From Chloroflexota bacterium (GTDB lineage: Bacteria; Chloroflexota; Dormibacteria; Dormibacterales; Dormibacteraceae), in assembly GCA_005881825.1 (NCBI GenBank), contig VBEO01000060.1, forward strand, positions 1 to 36,045: a stretch of 36,045 nucleotides of DNA, in the 5' to 3' direction. Shown piece after piece: positions 15,066-23,550 of the stretch. The notes under the pieces were generated by a model. That model did not search any database. It was not told where the DNA came from and saw nothing but the letters and a program-made list of their open reading frames with translations. Numbering within the stretch: the first letter of the stretch is position 1; every line of letters begins with the position of its first letter. The position numbers were made by a program, and so were the translations under genes.

Positions 15066-15866
15066 CTAGCGGCCCTTGAACTCCGGCTCCGTCTTCTGCA
15101 GAAACGCCGCCACCCCTGTCACCGCATCCTCGCTTAACGAAGTTCTGGCGAAATTCCTGGCTTCGATCTCCTGCGCCTCCCCCAGGGGCAGGTCCTGACC
15201 ACGATTGACCGCGTCCTTGATCATGGCCAGTGCGAAGGTGGGAGCCTTGGCGAGGCGCTGCGCCAGCTCGTCCACCGCGCCGGCGAGCTCCTCCGGAGCC
15301 ACGGCGCGATCGACCAGGCCGATGCCCTCGGCCTCCCGCGCGGAGAGGCGCCGCGACTCCAGCAGCATCGGGTAGGCGCGGGCCTTGCCGAGCAGCCGCA
15401 CCAGCCGCTGGGTGCCGCCCGCCCCGGGCATGATCCCCAGCGCCGACTCCGACTGGCCGATGCGCGAACGGCCGTCTTCGACCATGATGCGGTAGTCGCA
15501 GGTCAGCGCCAGCTCGCAACCGCCGCCCAGCGCGTGGCCGTTGATGGCGGCGATCACCGGCTTGGGCGCGGCCGCCAGTTTGTCGAAGCCTTCCTGGCCG
15601 CTGCGCACGAAGCGATAAATCTGCTCCTCCGCGTCAGTGGCAGAGCGATCGATGCCCGCCATCTCGCCCAGGTCGGCGCCCACGCTGAAGTATTTCTCGT
15701 ATTCGCTCGCCAGCACGATGACGCGCACTTCGGGATCCGAGCCCAGCTCCTCGAAGGCCGCGACCAGCTCGCTGATCAGGTCTCCGGCGATGGAGTTGTT
15801 GCCCTTGCGGTGCATCACCACCTGCGCCACGGGCCCCTCGCGCTTGACGTCGACGGTCTCACCCAT
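15066..15866 (-). CDS. Enoyl-CoA hydratase/isomerase (crotonase) family protein
   Basis: 266 residues, standard crotonase size. The oxyanion-hole segments are SVGADLGEM (about 61-69) and HALGGGCELA (111-120). Both catalytic glutamates of true hydratases are present: Glu118 in GGCELA and Glu140 in QSESALG. PGAGGTQRL follows. It should hydrate trans-2-enoyl-CoA to (S)-3-hydroxyacyl-CoA in beta-oxidation-like pathways; the chain length is unknown. ATG 15866 lies two bases after the SDR stop, so the two genes are translated from one message. The C-terminus (FLQKTEPEFKGR) is typical of the family. Confidence 0.95.
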   Translation of the reverse strand: MGETVDVKREGPVAQVVMHRKGNNSIAGDLISELVAAFEELGSDPEVRVIVLASEYEKYFSVGADLGEMAGIDRSATDAEEQIYRFVRSGQEGFDKLAAAPKPVIAAINGHALGGGCELALTCDYRIMVEDGRSRIGQSESALGIMPGAGGTQRLVRLLGKARAYPMLLESRRLSAREAEGIGLVDRAVAPEELAGAVDELAQRLAKAPTFALAMIKDAVNRGQDLPLGEAQEIEARNFARTSLSEDAVTGVAAFLQKTEPEFKGR

Positions 15867-15868
15867 CC

Positions 15869-16723
15869 CTAAGCCCTCAAGCTGGCTGTGAGCAGGTTCA
15901 TCCCGCCCATCACCTCGAGCACGGTGCCGGTGATGTAGCCCGCCTCCTCACTGCAGAGATAGCCGATCGCGGCGGCCACGTGTGACGGCTCGCCGAAGCG
16001 CTTGAAGACCGTGTGCTCGCGGAAGCGGTCGTACTCCTCCTTGCGGAACTGCGCCGCCATGTTCGCTGCCTCGCTGCCGATGATGCCGGGCGCGATGGCG
16101 TTGGCCGTGATGTTGTACTTGCCGCCTTCCAGCGCCGCCGTCTTGGCCAGCGCGATCACCGCGGCCTTGGTCGCGGAATAGGAGGCCTGCCCGAAACCTC
16201 CGTTGGTGCCCGCGATCGACGCCATGAAAATCACGCGGCCCCAGTTCTGCTCCCGCATGTACGGCCACACCTCTTTGGTGCAGTTGAAGGCACCGGTCAG
16301 GTTCACGGCCACGTCCCGGTCCCAGAGCTTGTAGTCCATCTTGGCGATGGTCGCGGTGTTGTCCAGGACCGCCGCGTTGTTGACCAGGATGTGGATCGCG
16401 CCGAACTCGTCTTTGACGCGCTTCATGACCTCGGCGACCTGCTCGCGGTTGGTGACGTCCATCTTGATCGCCACCGAGCGGCGTCCGAGCTTGCGGATCT
16501 CCTCCGCGGTCTGGTTGGAGTAGACCCAACCCTGCTGGCGGGCGACGTCCTGGAGGAGCGAGTTGGTGCCCTGGGCGGTGGTCTCGAGGTCGGGGTCGTC
16601 CTCGACCAGCACGTCGGTGATGACGACGTCGGCGCCCATCCGGGCCAGGGTCAGCGCATCCTCGCGGCCCAGCCCGCGAGAGGCGCCGGTGATCAAGGCG
16701 ACTTTGCCTGAGAGGTCGAACAT
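15869..16723 (-). CDS. Short-chain dehydrogenase/reductase (3-oxoacyl/3-hydroxyacyl type)
   Basis: 284 residues, slightly longer than a FabG (about 250) because of an insertion around residues 40-70. The Rossmann glycine motif TGASRGLG is at 13-20, NNAA at about 115-118, and the catalytic Ser169, Tyr182 and Lys186 are in MASIAGTNGG and SYSATK. The insertion (EDDPDLETTAQGTNSLLQ) resembles SDRs of the 17-beta-hydroxysteroid/HSD10-like multifunctional type. It likely interconverts 3-hydroxyacyl-CoA and 3-oxoacyl-CoA with NAD(P)H. The gene is flanked by MaoC dehydratase genes upstream and a crotonase downstream, which supports acyl-CoA metabolism. Confidence 0.92.
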   Translation of the reverse strand: MFDLSGKVALITGASRGLGREDALTLARMGADVVITDVLVEDDPDLETTAQGTNSLLQDVARQQGWVYSNQTAEEIRKLGRRSVAIKMDVTNREQVAEVMKRVKDEFGAIHILVNNAAVLDNTATIAKMDYKLWDRDVAVNLTGAFNCTKEVWPYMREQNWGRVIFMASIAGTNGGFGQASYSATKAAVIALAKTAALEGGKYNITANAIAPGIIGSEAANMAAQFRKEEYDRFREHTVFKRFGEPSHVAAAIGYLCSEEAGYITGTVLEVMGGMNLLTASLRA

Positions 16724-16743
16724 GTACGCGATCGTACGGGGCC

Positions 16744-17094
16744 TCAGGCCAGTTCGGCCAGGCCCTTGGTCAGCACCGGCGTGCCGTCGGCTTTGCGCGC
16801 CGACAAGTCGAGCTTGCCGTCGGGCCGCCGCTCGGCTCCGAAGGTGACCTCCTCGCCGGGCTCGACCATGCCTGCGAAGCGCACGCTCAGCCGCTTCAGG
16901 CGCCGAGGATCGCCGCCGGCTTCGGCGACGGCCAGTCCGGCCAGCAGGCCCATCTGCAGCATGCCGTGCGCGATCACGCCCGGCAGCCCCACCGATCTGG
17001 CGAAGGTTTCGTCCAGGTGGATCGGATTGCGATCACCGGAGGCCTGTGCATAGGCGGTGATTTGGTCCCGGCTGAACCTGACGGTCTTGGTCAC
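16744..17094 (-). CDS. MaoC-like (R)-specific enoyl hydratase, C-terminal-type hot-dog subunit
   Basis: 116 residues from GTG 17094, which overlaps the preceding gene's stop as GTGA. A longer frame upstream is not coding. The hydratase-2 motif SGDRNPIHLD gives catalytic Asp21 and His26, and GVIAHGMLQMGLL completes the family signature. It is probably one half of a two-subunit dehydratase with the MaoC-N-type protein encoded just upstream, as in mycobacterial HadAB and related pairs. It would hydrate or dehydrate (R)-3-hydroxyacyl thioesters. Its partner gene has a damaged or unusual start (see 17091-17477). Confidence 0.93.
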   Translation of the reverse strand: MTKTVRFSRDQITAYAQASGDRNPIHLDETFARSVGLPGVIAHGMLQMGLLAGLAVAEAGGDPRRLKRLSVRFAGMVEPGEEVTFGAERRPDGKLDLSARKADGTPVLTKGLAELA

Positions 17095-17477
17095 GGCCTG
17101 ACCACGAAGAGTGCGCGGCTGCTGCAGAGGGGTGAGCCGTCGGCCGCGCGGCACGCTGTCTCGAAGGTTATGAAGCGCGCGCCGCGGCGCTCCAGGTCGG
17201 CCGCCACCTTGCCCTGCGCCGTGATCGTCTCCCCCACCTCGGGGTGCCGCTCCCAGGCGAACTCCTGCTCGGCATGGACCAGGCGCCCGAAATCGACGGC
17301 CGCCTCGGCATCCGCGAAGAGCTGGGGCGCGGTCGTCCACAGCGCGTAGACGGCCGCATAGGTCGGTGGCACTCCGACCGCCGGGTCGGCCTCGATGGCG
17401 CGCGCGAAAGCGGCCACGTGCTCAGCTTCGATGTGGAACTCGACGGGCGGGTACTCCCGCCCCGCGATGCTGCTCAG
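17091..17477 (-). CDS. MaoC N-terminal-type dehydratase subunit (FAS1-like), start unclear
   Basis: About 128 residues. Homology to MaoC_dehydrat_N proteins begins near IAGREYPPVEFHIEAEHVAA and continues through VGVPPTYAAVYALW, HAEQEFAWERHPEVG (with the usual EQEF/Y core) and the end FVVRP. It lacks the catalytic Asp/His of the partner and so serves as the structural, substrate-binding half. No ATG, GTG or TTG lies in frame at or upstream of the conserved opening. I take CTG 17477 as the nominal start; GTG 17417 is the first normal start and would lose about 20 conserved residues. The 5' region is occupied by foldback element copy 2, so insertion may have removed the original start. Confidence 0.8.
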   Translation of the reverse strand: MSSIAGREYPPVEFHIEAEHVAAFARAIEADPAVGVPPTYAAVYALWTTAPQLFADAEAAVDFGRLVHAEQEFAWERHPEVGETITAQGKVAADLERRGARFITFETACRAADGSPLCSSRALFVVRP

Positions 17478-17478
17478 C

Positions 17479-17662
17479 TCTGAGCTCAGGGCTGTGGGCG
17501 CGCCGAGAGATCCGGCGGCTCGACGCGCCGGCGCGAAGGATGGGGTGGCACGAGGAGGAGCGCAGCCAAAGCTGCGTGAGGACGACGGGCCGGGCCCCCA
17601 GACGCCCGCGACGGCCGTCTAGGCGCCGGAGATCCGGCCGCGCCCGCGGACCTGAGCTCAGA
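17479..17662. repeat. 184-bp foldback (MITE-like) element, copy 2
   Basis: TCTGAGCTCAGG (17479-17490) is matched by its exact reverse complement at 17651-17662. Imperfect pairing continues inward (GGGCGCG, GATC, GGCG). The core 17534-17626 aligns with copy 1 at 3118-3200. It shares the CGAAGGA and AGGAGGAGCGCA segments, a central hairpin GCGCAGC (17560-17566), loop CAAA, GCTGCGT (17571-17577), and ACGACGGGCCGGGCCCC. The right end overlaps the TgpA stop codon. Its terminal repeats differ in sequence from those of copy 1. Confidence 0.7.
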
Positions 17663-20057
17663 CAAACCGGTTGCGGTTGCGGATGCGGGCGATCAGCATG
17701 GGGCGCAGCTCTCGGAAGGCCTCGAGCACCCGCGCCCGGCTGGCGGAGGCCACCTCCGGCGGCGCGTAGGCCGCCTGGGCGTAGGCCTCGACCAGGGTCC
17801 GGGCGGTGGTCCGGGTTTCGGGAGCCTCCTCCCCCAGCCGCCGGCCGAACTCGAAGGGCGTTTCGCCCGGGCGTCTGCCCATGCCTCCGAGGCGGGCGAG
17901 AAAGGCGGTACGGCTCCAGGCTCCGGCGGCCGTGGCCGGCCGCAGATAGCGGGAGACCGAGAAGTAGAGCAGCGCCAGCAGCATCAGCAGCCCGCCCACC
18001 CACGGCAGCACCAGCGCCGGCGAGGGGATGCGCAGCCCGCCGTTCCCGGACAGGCCGGCGTCGCTGCCCGGTTCGAGGGCGCCCTTGTCGGCCTTGGTCG
18101 TCGGGTTGACCGCGGAGGCGTTGGGGTCCTGGCTGGGATCGCAGATCTCGGCGTCGCGGGCGCAGGTGGCGCCGGTGTTGTTGCCGCGCGGGATCGGGAA
18201 GTAGGTCCCGTCCGGAGTCGGCTCCCAGGGGATCCAGCCGTACTGCGGGAAGTAGGTCTCGACCCAGGTGTGGGCGTCCGACTCCTTGATCACGAACTTC
18301 TGGATGCGGTCGTCGAAGCTGCCCTGGCCATAGCCCTGGACCAGCCGGACCGGGATCCCCAGCGAGCGCAGGAGGTCGCCCATGGCGGTGGCGAAGTACT
18401 CGCAGTACCCCTCCTTGGAGGTGAAGAGGAAGTAGTCGAGGGCATCGGCGCCGCGCGGCGGATCGGCCGGCAAGAGCGTGTAGTTGTAGTTGGTCCGCAA
18501 GTAGGTCTGGATGGCCTGCGCCTGGTCATAGGGATTGTTCTTGCCGGCCGTGATCTGGACCGCCAGGTCGTGGATGCGCTGAAGGACCTCGGGCGGACGG
18601 TAGCTGCCACCGATCTCGGACAGGGGCGGCGGCGGGCTGGTGGTGCCGGGCCGCCGGTAGATGTTGCCAAAGTTGCGGTAGGGGTCGAGCCAGACCGGAT
18701 ACTCGGCGCCCGCGCTGCGCAGCTCGTCCTCGGTCGCGATCGAATAGGTCACGGTGACGTGATAGGGCCCGCTGCCGCCGGCCCTGCCCACACCCGAGGC
18801 CCGATCGATCGAGAACAGCTTGTTGCCCGAGGGGCCTATGGAGCCGTTGATCCCGGGCACCTCGCGGAGAGTCGTGAGCCGGTCGGCTTTGTACAGCTCG
18901 CCCGGGTGGAAGAGCACGTCCGGCGCCTTCTCTGGAGGCTTCAGCATCTGGATCTTGAAGGAGCCCACGGCTTCGGACAGGTACTGCTCCGCGTAAGGCA
19001 TGACCTCGTCCTTGTTGACCGTGACCGGCCCCAGTCCGCCCGGATCGCTGGCCGGGTAGTACCACTCGCCGTTGGCGGTGCGCATCAGGTCCAGCCCCGC
19101 GAAATACCCGCGCGGCCCGCTGTAGGTGCCGTCGATCGTGTAGGTCATTACCACGCCGCCGGTCTTGTGGATGGGGCCGATCAGCTTCACGTCCGGGTTG
19201 AAGCCGATGGAGGTCCCCGCGGCTTCGCCGCGGCCGAAGGCGACCTGGTGGTTGAGGCGCTGCTGGAGCTCGGCCCAGTTCCGGAAGACGCCGCTTTCGA
19301 TGTCGACCGTGCTGTCGACGCGGGACAGCGGCGGCAGGAAGATGCCGAGCGCGATCACTCCCGCCATCACCAGCACGCCGGTCTCCCAAAAGTCCCAGCT
19401 GGCGTCGCCCGAGAGGCGGACGTGACGCCGGCGGACGTCCTCCACGGATTTTGTGAAATGGCTCCAGAGCAGCAGGCCCAGGGTCAGGATCAGGAAGGCG
19501 AGCATGTAGCCGTTCTGGTCGGAGGGGAAGTTGAGCAGCGTCGTCGTGAAGGCGGCCGCGCCCGGGATCAAACCCAGCAGCGGCTGCCGCCAGCGCAGCA
19601 CGCACCAGGCCAGCCAGCCGCCGACCAGCCAGAAGAGCAGCGCCAGCAGGAACAGGAAGAAGGAGACATCCGAGCCGGCCGAGCCGTCGGCCAAGCGCCC
19701 CCACCAGGTGCTGAGCAGACCGATGGGTTCGGTGGGGTCGTGCGGGTGCGCCGCGCTGAGCGTCGAGGCGGTGGCGATGTAGGCGGCGATCGGCGCGGCG
19801 CCGAAGCACACGAGCAGGCCGATCGGCCAAGGCACAAATCGGGCCAGGGCCAGCAGCCCGACCACGACCGCGGCCACGATCGAAACCCGGATGATCACGT
19901 CCGACCCGGGGACCCAGGCGGCCTGAACCGTCGAGCCCGAGATCGCCAGTGTCAGCAGCAGCACGCCGGCCGCCGTGACCGCCGTGTTCCAGCTCGGCTT
20001 CAATCCGGCCAGCCGCGGCCGCAGGTCCGGCAGGCGGCTAGTTGAGACGGACTGCAT
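17658..20057 (-). CDS. TgpA-family DUF3488/transglutaminase-like membrane protein
   Basis: 799 residues. Six or more N-terminal membrane helices (DUF3488-type, residues about 25-245) precede a large extracytoplasmic domain with a transglutaminase-like fold at about 490-625. Cys552 in GYCEYFATAMGDLLRSLG and His596 in DAHTWVE are the catalytic pair, with an acidic residue near 612-616 (WEPTPD) as the third. A further helix lies at about 675-697, and a DUF4129-like cytoplasmic tail (FGRRLGEEAPETRTTARTLVEAYAQAAY) follows. The family always accompanies DUF58 and MoxR genes, as here; its substrate is unknown. The 5' end overlaps the DUF58 gene by 20 bases. The stop codon lies in the terminal repeat of foldback element copy 2. 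Confidence 0.95.
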   Translation of the reverse strand: MQSVSTSRLPDLRPRLAGLKPSWNTAVTAAGVLLLTLAISGSTVQAAWVPGSDVIIRVSIVAAVVVGLLALARFVPWPIGLLVCFGAAPIAAYIATASTLSAAHPHDPTEPIGLLSTWWGRLADGSAGSDVSFFLFLLALLFWLVGGWLAWCVLRWRQPLLGLIPGAAAFTTTLLNFPSDQNGYMLAFLILTLGLLLWSHFTKSVEDVRRRHVRLSGDASWDFWETGVLVMAGVIALGIFLPPLSRVDSTVDIESGVFRNWAELQQRLNHQVAFGRGEAAGTSIGFNPDVKLIGPIHKTGGVVMTYTIDGTYSGPRGYFAGLDLMRTANGEWYYPASDPGGLGPVTVNKDEVMPYAEQYLSEAVGSFKIQMLKPPEKAPDVLFHPGELYKADRLTTLREVPGINGSIGPSGNKLFSIDRASGVGRAGGSGPYHVTVTYSIATEDELRSAGAEYPVWLDPYRNFGNIYRRPGTTSPPPPLSEIGGSYRPPEVLQRIHDLAVQITAGKNNPYDQAQAIQTYLRTNYNYTLLPADPPRGADALDYFLFTSKEGYCEYFATAMGDLLRSLGIPVRLVQGYGQGSFDDRIQKFVIKESDAHTWVETYFPQYGWIPWEPTPDGTYFPIPRGNNTGATCARDAEICDPSQDPNASAVNPTTKADKGALEPGSDAGLSGNGGLRIPSPALVLPWVGGLLMLLALLYFSVSRYLRPATAAGAWSRTAFLARLGGMGRRPGETPFEFGRRLGEEAPETRTTARTLVEAYAQAAYAPPEVASASRARVLEAFRELRPMLIARIRNRNRFV

Positions 20058-21228
20058 CGCGCGTCCTCAGAAGCCGGCTGAAGTCGTCGCCCTGGCGGAC
20101 GACGTAGAGGTCGACATCAGAGCCGAGGTCGAAGGAGAGCGTGCGGTCGGGGCCGCCGAAGGTGGTGGCGTCGAGGTAGAAGGCGATCAGTGAGGTGCCG
20201 CGGCCGCGGATCGCCTGCAGGGTGTGGACCCAGGCGGCGTCCGGGCTGGGCGTGATCACCGCGATCGCGCGTCGGGGCAGGCGGCGGATCTTCTCCCAGG
20301 CCAGCGCGCTGGCGAGGTCGGTGTCGGAGTCGGCCTGGGCGATCGCGAGGTAGTCCAGGATCACGCGGTCCTGGCGCACCACCCGGTGCGGTTCCAGGAG
20401 CGTGCCCTTGGCGTCGTTGGCGATCAGCCCCACCTTGCGACCGCGGCTGTGGATCTGGATCGCAACCGAGGCCGCCAGGCTGATCGCGTACTCGACGGTC
20501 GACTCCTCGCCGCTGCCGAAGTGAACCTTGCGGTCGAGGTCGAGCACGATCCAGATGTCGGCCGTCAGCGGCTGCTCGAAGGTCTTGCTCATGAGCCGGG
20601 CGTGGCGTGTGGAGAGCGGCCAGTGGATGCGGCCGAAGGCGTCGCCCGGCGTGTAGTCGCGGACGCCACCGGTCTCGGGCGGGTAGTCGGCCCAGTTGCC
20701 GAAGCGCTGAGCGGTACCCGCGTGCTGGGCGGCCGGCATCAAGAGCTCGGGCATGGGCCGCACGCGCGGGTAGACCAGCACCTGGTTGCGGTCGTTGTAG
20801 CGCACCTCATGGGTGAAGAGTCCGAAGGGCTCGCTGACCTTGACGCGGGTCGGTCCGAAGCTGGACCAACCCCGCTGCCGGTAGACGCCGCGGCTGGTCC
20901 AGCTCACGCGGTCCTTGCCCAGCGTGATCACCCTGCCGGGCTGGTAGCCGGCCAGCCGGCTCAGGTCGCGGACCTCGACCCAGGGGGCGGGCACCCAGCT
21001 CCGCTTCTGGATCGTGAAGGTCTCCTCGAACGCCTCACCGACGGTCGGGGTGCCGGCGTCCAGCGTGCGCTGGACCTGGATCCCGCGCACCGCGACCCGG
21101 GGCCAGGCCCAGGCCACCACGAACAGGATGCTCAGGGCGTAGCCCAGGGCGAAGGCCGGCCGGATGGCCGTCAGGTACGCGAAGAACAGGAGCAGGGCGA
21201 GGCTGATGCCGAGGAAGACCCGGCTCAA
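20038..21228 (-). CDS. DUF58 domain protein
   Basis: 396 residues from a TTG at 21228. Two N-terminal helices (about 4-40) anchor it. The DUF58 core is seen at about 176-260: GGVRDYTPGDAFGRIHWPLSTR followed by the VWA-like strand DIWIVLDLDR. DUF58 proteins share a von Willebrand-A-like fold and pair with MoxR AAA ATPases, presumably as a chaperone-substrate or assembly complex acting at the envelope. The gene lies 18 bases after moxR and overlaps the TgpA start, so this is a three-gene operon (MoxR, DUF58, TgpA). Start choice is moderately sure; no strong ribosome-binding site is evident. Confidence 0.95.
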   Translation of the reverse strand: MSRVFLGISLALLLFFAYLTAIRPAFALGYALSILFVVAWAWPRVAVRGIQVQRTLDAGTPTVGEAFEETFTIQKRSWVPAPWVEVRDLSRLAGYQPGRVITLGKDRVSWTSRGVYRQRGWSSFGPTRVKVSEPFGLFTHEVRYNDRNQVLVYPRVRPMPELLMPAAQHAGTAQRFGNWADYPPETGGVRDYTPGDAFGRIHWPLSTRHARLMSKTFEQPLTADIWIVLDLDRKVHFGSGEESTVEYAISLAASVAIQIHSRGRKVGLIANDAKGTLLEPHRVVRQDRVILDYLAIAQADSDTDLASALAWEKIRRLPRRAIAVITPSPDAAWVHTLQAIRGRGTSLIAFYLDATTFGGPDRTLSFDLGSDVDLYVVRQGDDFSRLLRTRDAVRLN

Positions 21229-21246
21229 GGGCTCTTGGGCTTCCCC

Positions 21247-22233
<987 letters not shown>

Positions 22234-22338
22234 CCTCCCGCGCCTCCCATCACCCGCCGATTATATGGACGGCCTACTGGAGCCTCCCATTTCCGAACGG
22301 GAACCGGGTAGTCCGCAAGTATGAAAACGCCGAAACGT

Positions 22339-22368
22339 TTGACACCCACATCCGGTCGCTGCTAGCCT
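22339..22368 (+). promoter_or_regulatory. Sigma-70-type promoter of the LysM-CHAP gene, overlapped by AAACGTTT
   Basis: TTGACA (22339-22344), an 18-base spacer and TAGCCT (22363-22368) match a housekeeping promoter, with transcription expected near 22375 and a leader of about 70 bases to the ATG at 22443. The rare AT-rich palindrome AAACGTTT (22333-22340) overlaps the -35 box and could be an operator. Confidence 0.55.
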
Positions 22369-22442
22369 CCCGGAGGTTCTATCGCGCCCGAAGCGGGTGC
22401 AGCATAGGGGGTAGTCACATAGCGGTAGTCAGCCGATACGTC

Positions 22443-23333
22443 ATGCACGCCTGCGTGCTTGTGATCGCGCTAACCCTTTCGGGGTACGCGTCGATCACAA
22501 AAGATCTAACGGCCTCTGCAAAGCTTCGGCTCGGCGCCGTGAACGCGGAAGGACTCACCAGCAGCCAGGGTGGGACCGTGGATCAGGTCCAGCTCGGCCG
22601 GTTGGGGACGATCATCAAGCCGCTGGAGGTGCCCGCGGGACCGCCGGTGCTGCACACGCCGATCAGCTACACGGTGGCCGACGGCGACAACCTGGGCTCG
22701 ATCGCCGGCCACTTCGGCGTCACCGAGGACGACATCCGCTGGTCGAACGCCGAGCTGACCAATACCGACCGCGTCAAGACCGGCGAGCAGTTGACGATTC
22801 CGCCCATTCACGGCCTGGTCTACACGGTCCAGATGGGTGACACCGTGCAGGGCCTGGCCAACAAGTTCCGCGTCGATTCGGTGTCGGTCGTCAACTTCAA
22901 CTACCTGCGTCATGACTCCGTCGACGCAGGCGTCAGGCTGATCATTCCCGGCGGCGTGGGGCCGCAGCTGTTCCCGCGCCGCGTCTCCAGCGATCCCCCG
23001 CACCTGGGCAATTTCGCGAACGCAAAGTTCTATTACGGGTACTGCACCTGGTACGTCGCCAGCCGCACCGATGTGCCCTGGACCGGTGACGCTTGGGCCT
23101 GGTACGGCGGCGCGCAGGCGATGGGATACGACACCGGGCAAGTGCCGCAGCCGGGCGCGATCATGGTCACCTGGGAGAGCTGGGTGGGTCACGTGGCGTA
23201 TGTCGAGTCCGTTAACGCCGACGGGAGCTTTGTGGTTTCGGAGATGAACTACAAGGGTTGGGGCATCATCGACACCCGGCTCCTGCACACCAAAGACGTA
23301 CCCATGATCGGATTCATCTACCCGAAGTCCTAG
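22443..23333 (+). CDS. Secreted LysM-LysM-CHAP cell-wall hydrolase
   Basis: 296 residues. A short N-terminal hydrophobic segment (about 3-18) acts as signal peptide or anchor. Two LysM peptidoglycan-binding domains follow: ISYTVADGDNLGSIAGHFGV at about 74-93 with its partner end LTIPP near 117-121, and VYTVQMGDTVQGLANKFRV at about 126-144. A C-terminal CHAP amidase/endopeptidase domain covers about 197-296, with Cys201 (YYGYCTWY), His250 (WVGHVAYVE) and Asn269 (SEMNY) as the catalytic residues. It should cleave peptidoglycan peptide bonds during growth or division. It has its own promoter at 22339. The 3' end is followed at once by a two-hairpin repeat. Confidence 0.93.
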   Translation: MHACVLVIALTLSGYASITKDLTASAKLRLGAVNAEGLTSSQGGTVDQVQLGRLGTIIKPLEVPAGPPVLHTPISYTVADGDNLGSIAGHFGVTEDDIRWSNAELTNTDRVKTGEQLTIPPIHGLVYTVQMGDTVQGLANKFRVDSVSVVNFNYLRHDSVDAGVRLIIPGGVGPQLFPRRVSSDPPHLGNFANAKFYYGYCTWYVASRTDVPWTGDAWAWYGGAQAMGYDTGQVPQPGAIMVTWESWVGHVAYVESVNADGSFVVSEMNYKGWGIIDTRLLHTKDVPMIGFIYPKS

Positions 23334-23345
23334 CGGGGTAAGACT

Positions 23346-23396
23346 CCTCCCCATTCATGCGGGAGGTCCTCGCGGCGGAGCCGCGAGGGGTGGGGG
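23346..23396. repeat. Two-hairpin dispersed repeat, copy B
   Basis: CCTCCC (23346-23351) pairs with GGGAGG (23361-23366). CCTCGCGG (23368-23375) pairs with CCGCGAGG (23381-23388). GGTGGGGG follows. The arrangement is the same as at 9529-9581, with different bases in the stems. It lies 12 bases after the LysM-CHAP stop, where it could also act as a transcript end, and just upstream of the ClpX-like zinc-finger fragment. Confidence 0.65.
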
Positions 23397-23421
23397 ATGC
23401 CGGGCCTTATCCTCCCGATCG

Positions 23422-23550
23422 ATGGGCCTGCGCCCCGACCGGCACATCTGCAATGAGTGCGTCGACCTCTGCACCGAGGTGATGCGCCAGAAGCCTCCAC
23501 CCCGGCCCGGTCCGGATGCTGCACGGGTCGGGCCGGGCGGGGCCGGCTAG
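23422..23550 (+). pseudogene. Half of a ClpX-type C4 zinc finger, short reading frame
   Basis: ATG 23422 to TAG 23550 encodes 42 residues. The segment HICNECVDLCTEVM matches the second half of the ClpX zinc-binding domain (consensus YICDECIELCNEI), including its CxxC. The first half with the other cysteine pair (CSFCGK) is not found upstream in any frame, where the two-hairpin repeat sits instead. ClpX zinc fingers dimerise and recruit substrates, and stand-alone versions exist, but with two of four zinc ligands missing this copy is probably a remnant. It overlaps the convergent hydrolase gene by four bases. Confidence 0.5.

Noticed and set aside
18270..20045. Plus-strand 591-codon frame opposite TgpA
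   Set aside because: Antisense shadow with no recognisable motif; TgpA on the minus strand is complete with its catalytic residues.
22369..22442. Possible c-di-AMP (ydaO-type) riboswitch before the LysM-CHAP gene
   Set aside because: Such riboswitches do precede cell-wall hydrolases, but only a GTCAGC and a few other bases match, and the promoter at 22339 leaves a leader of about 70 bases, too short for the fold.
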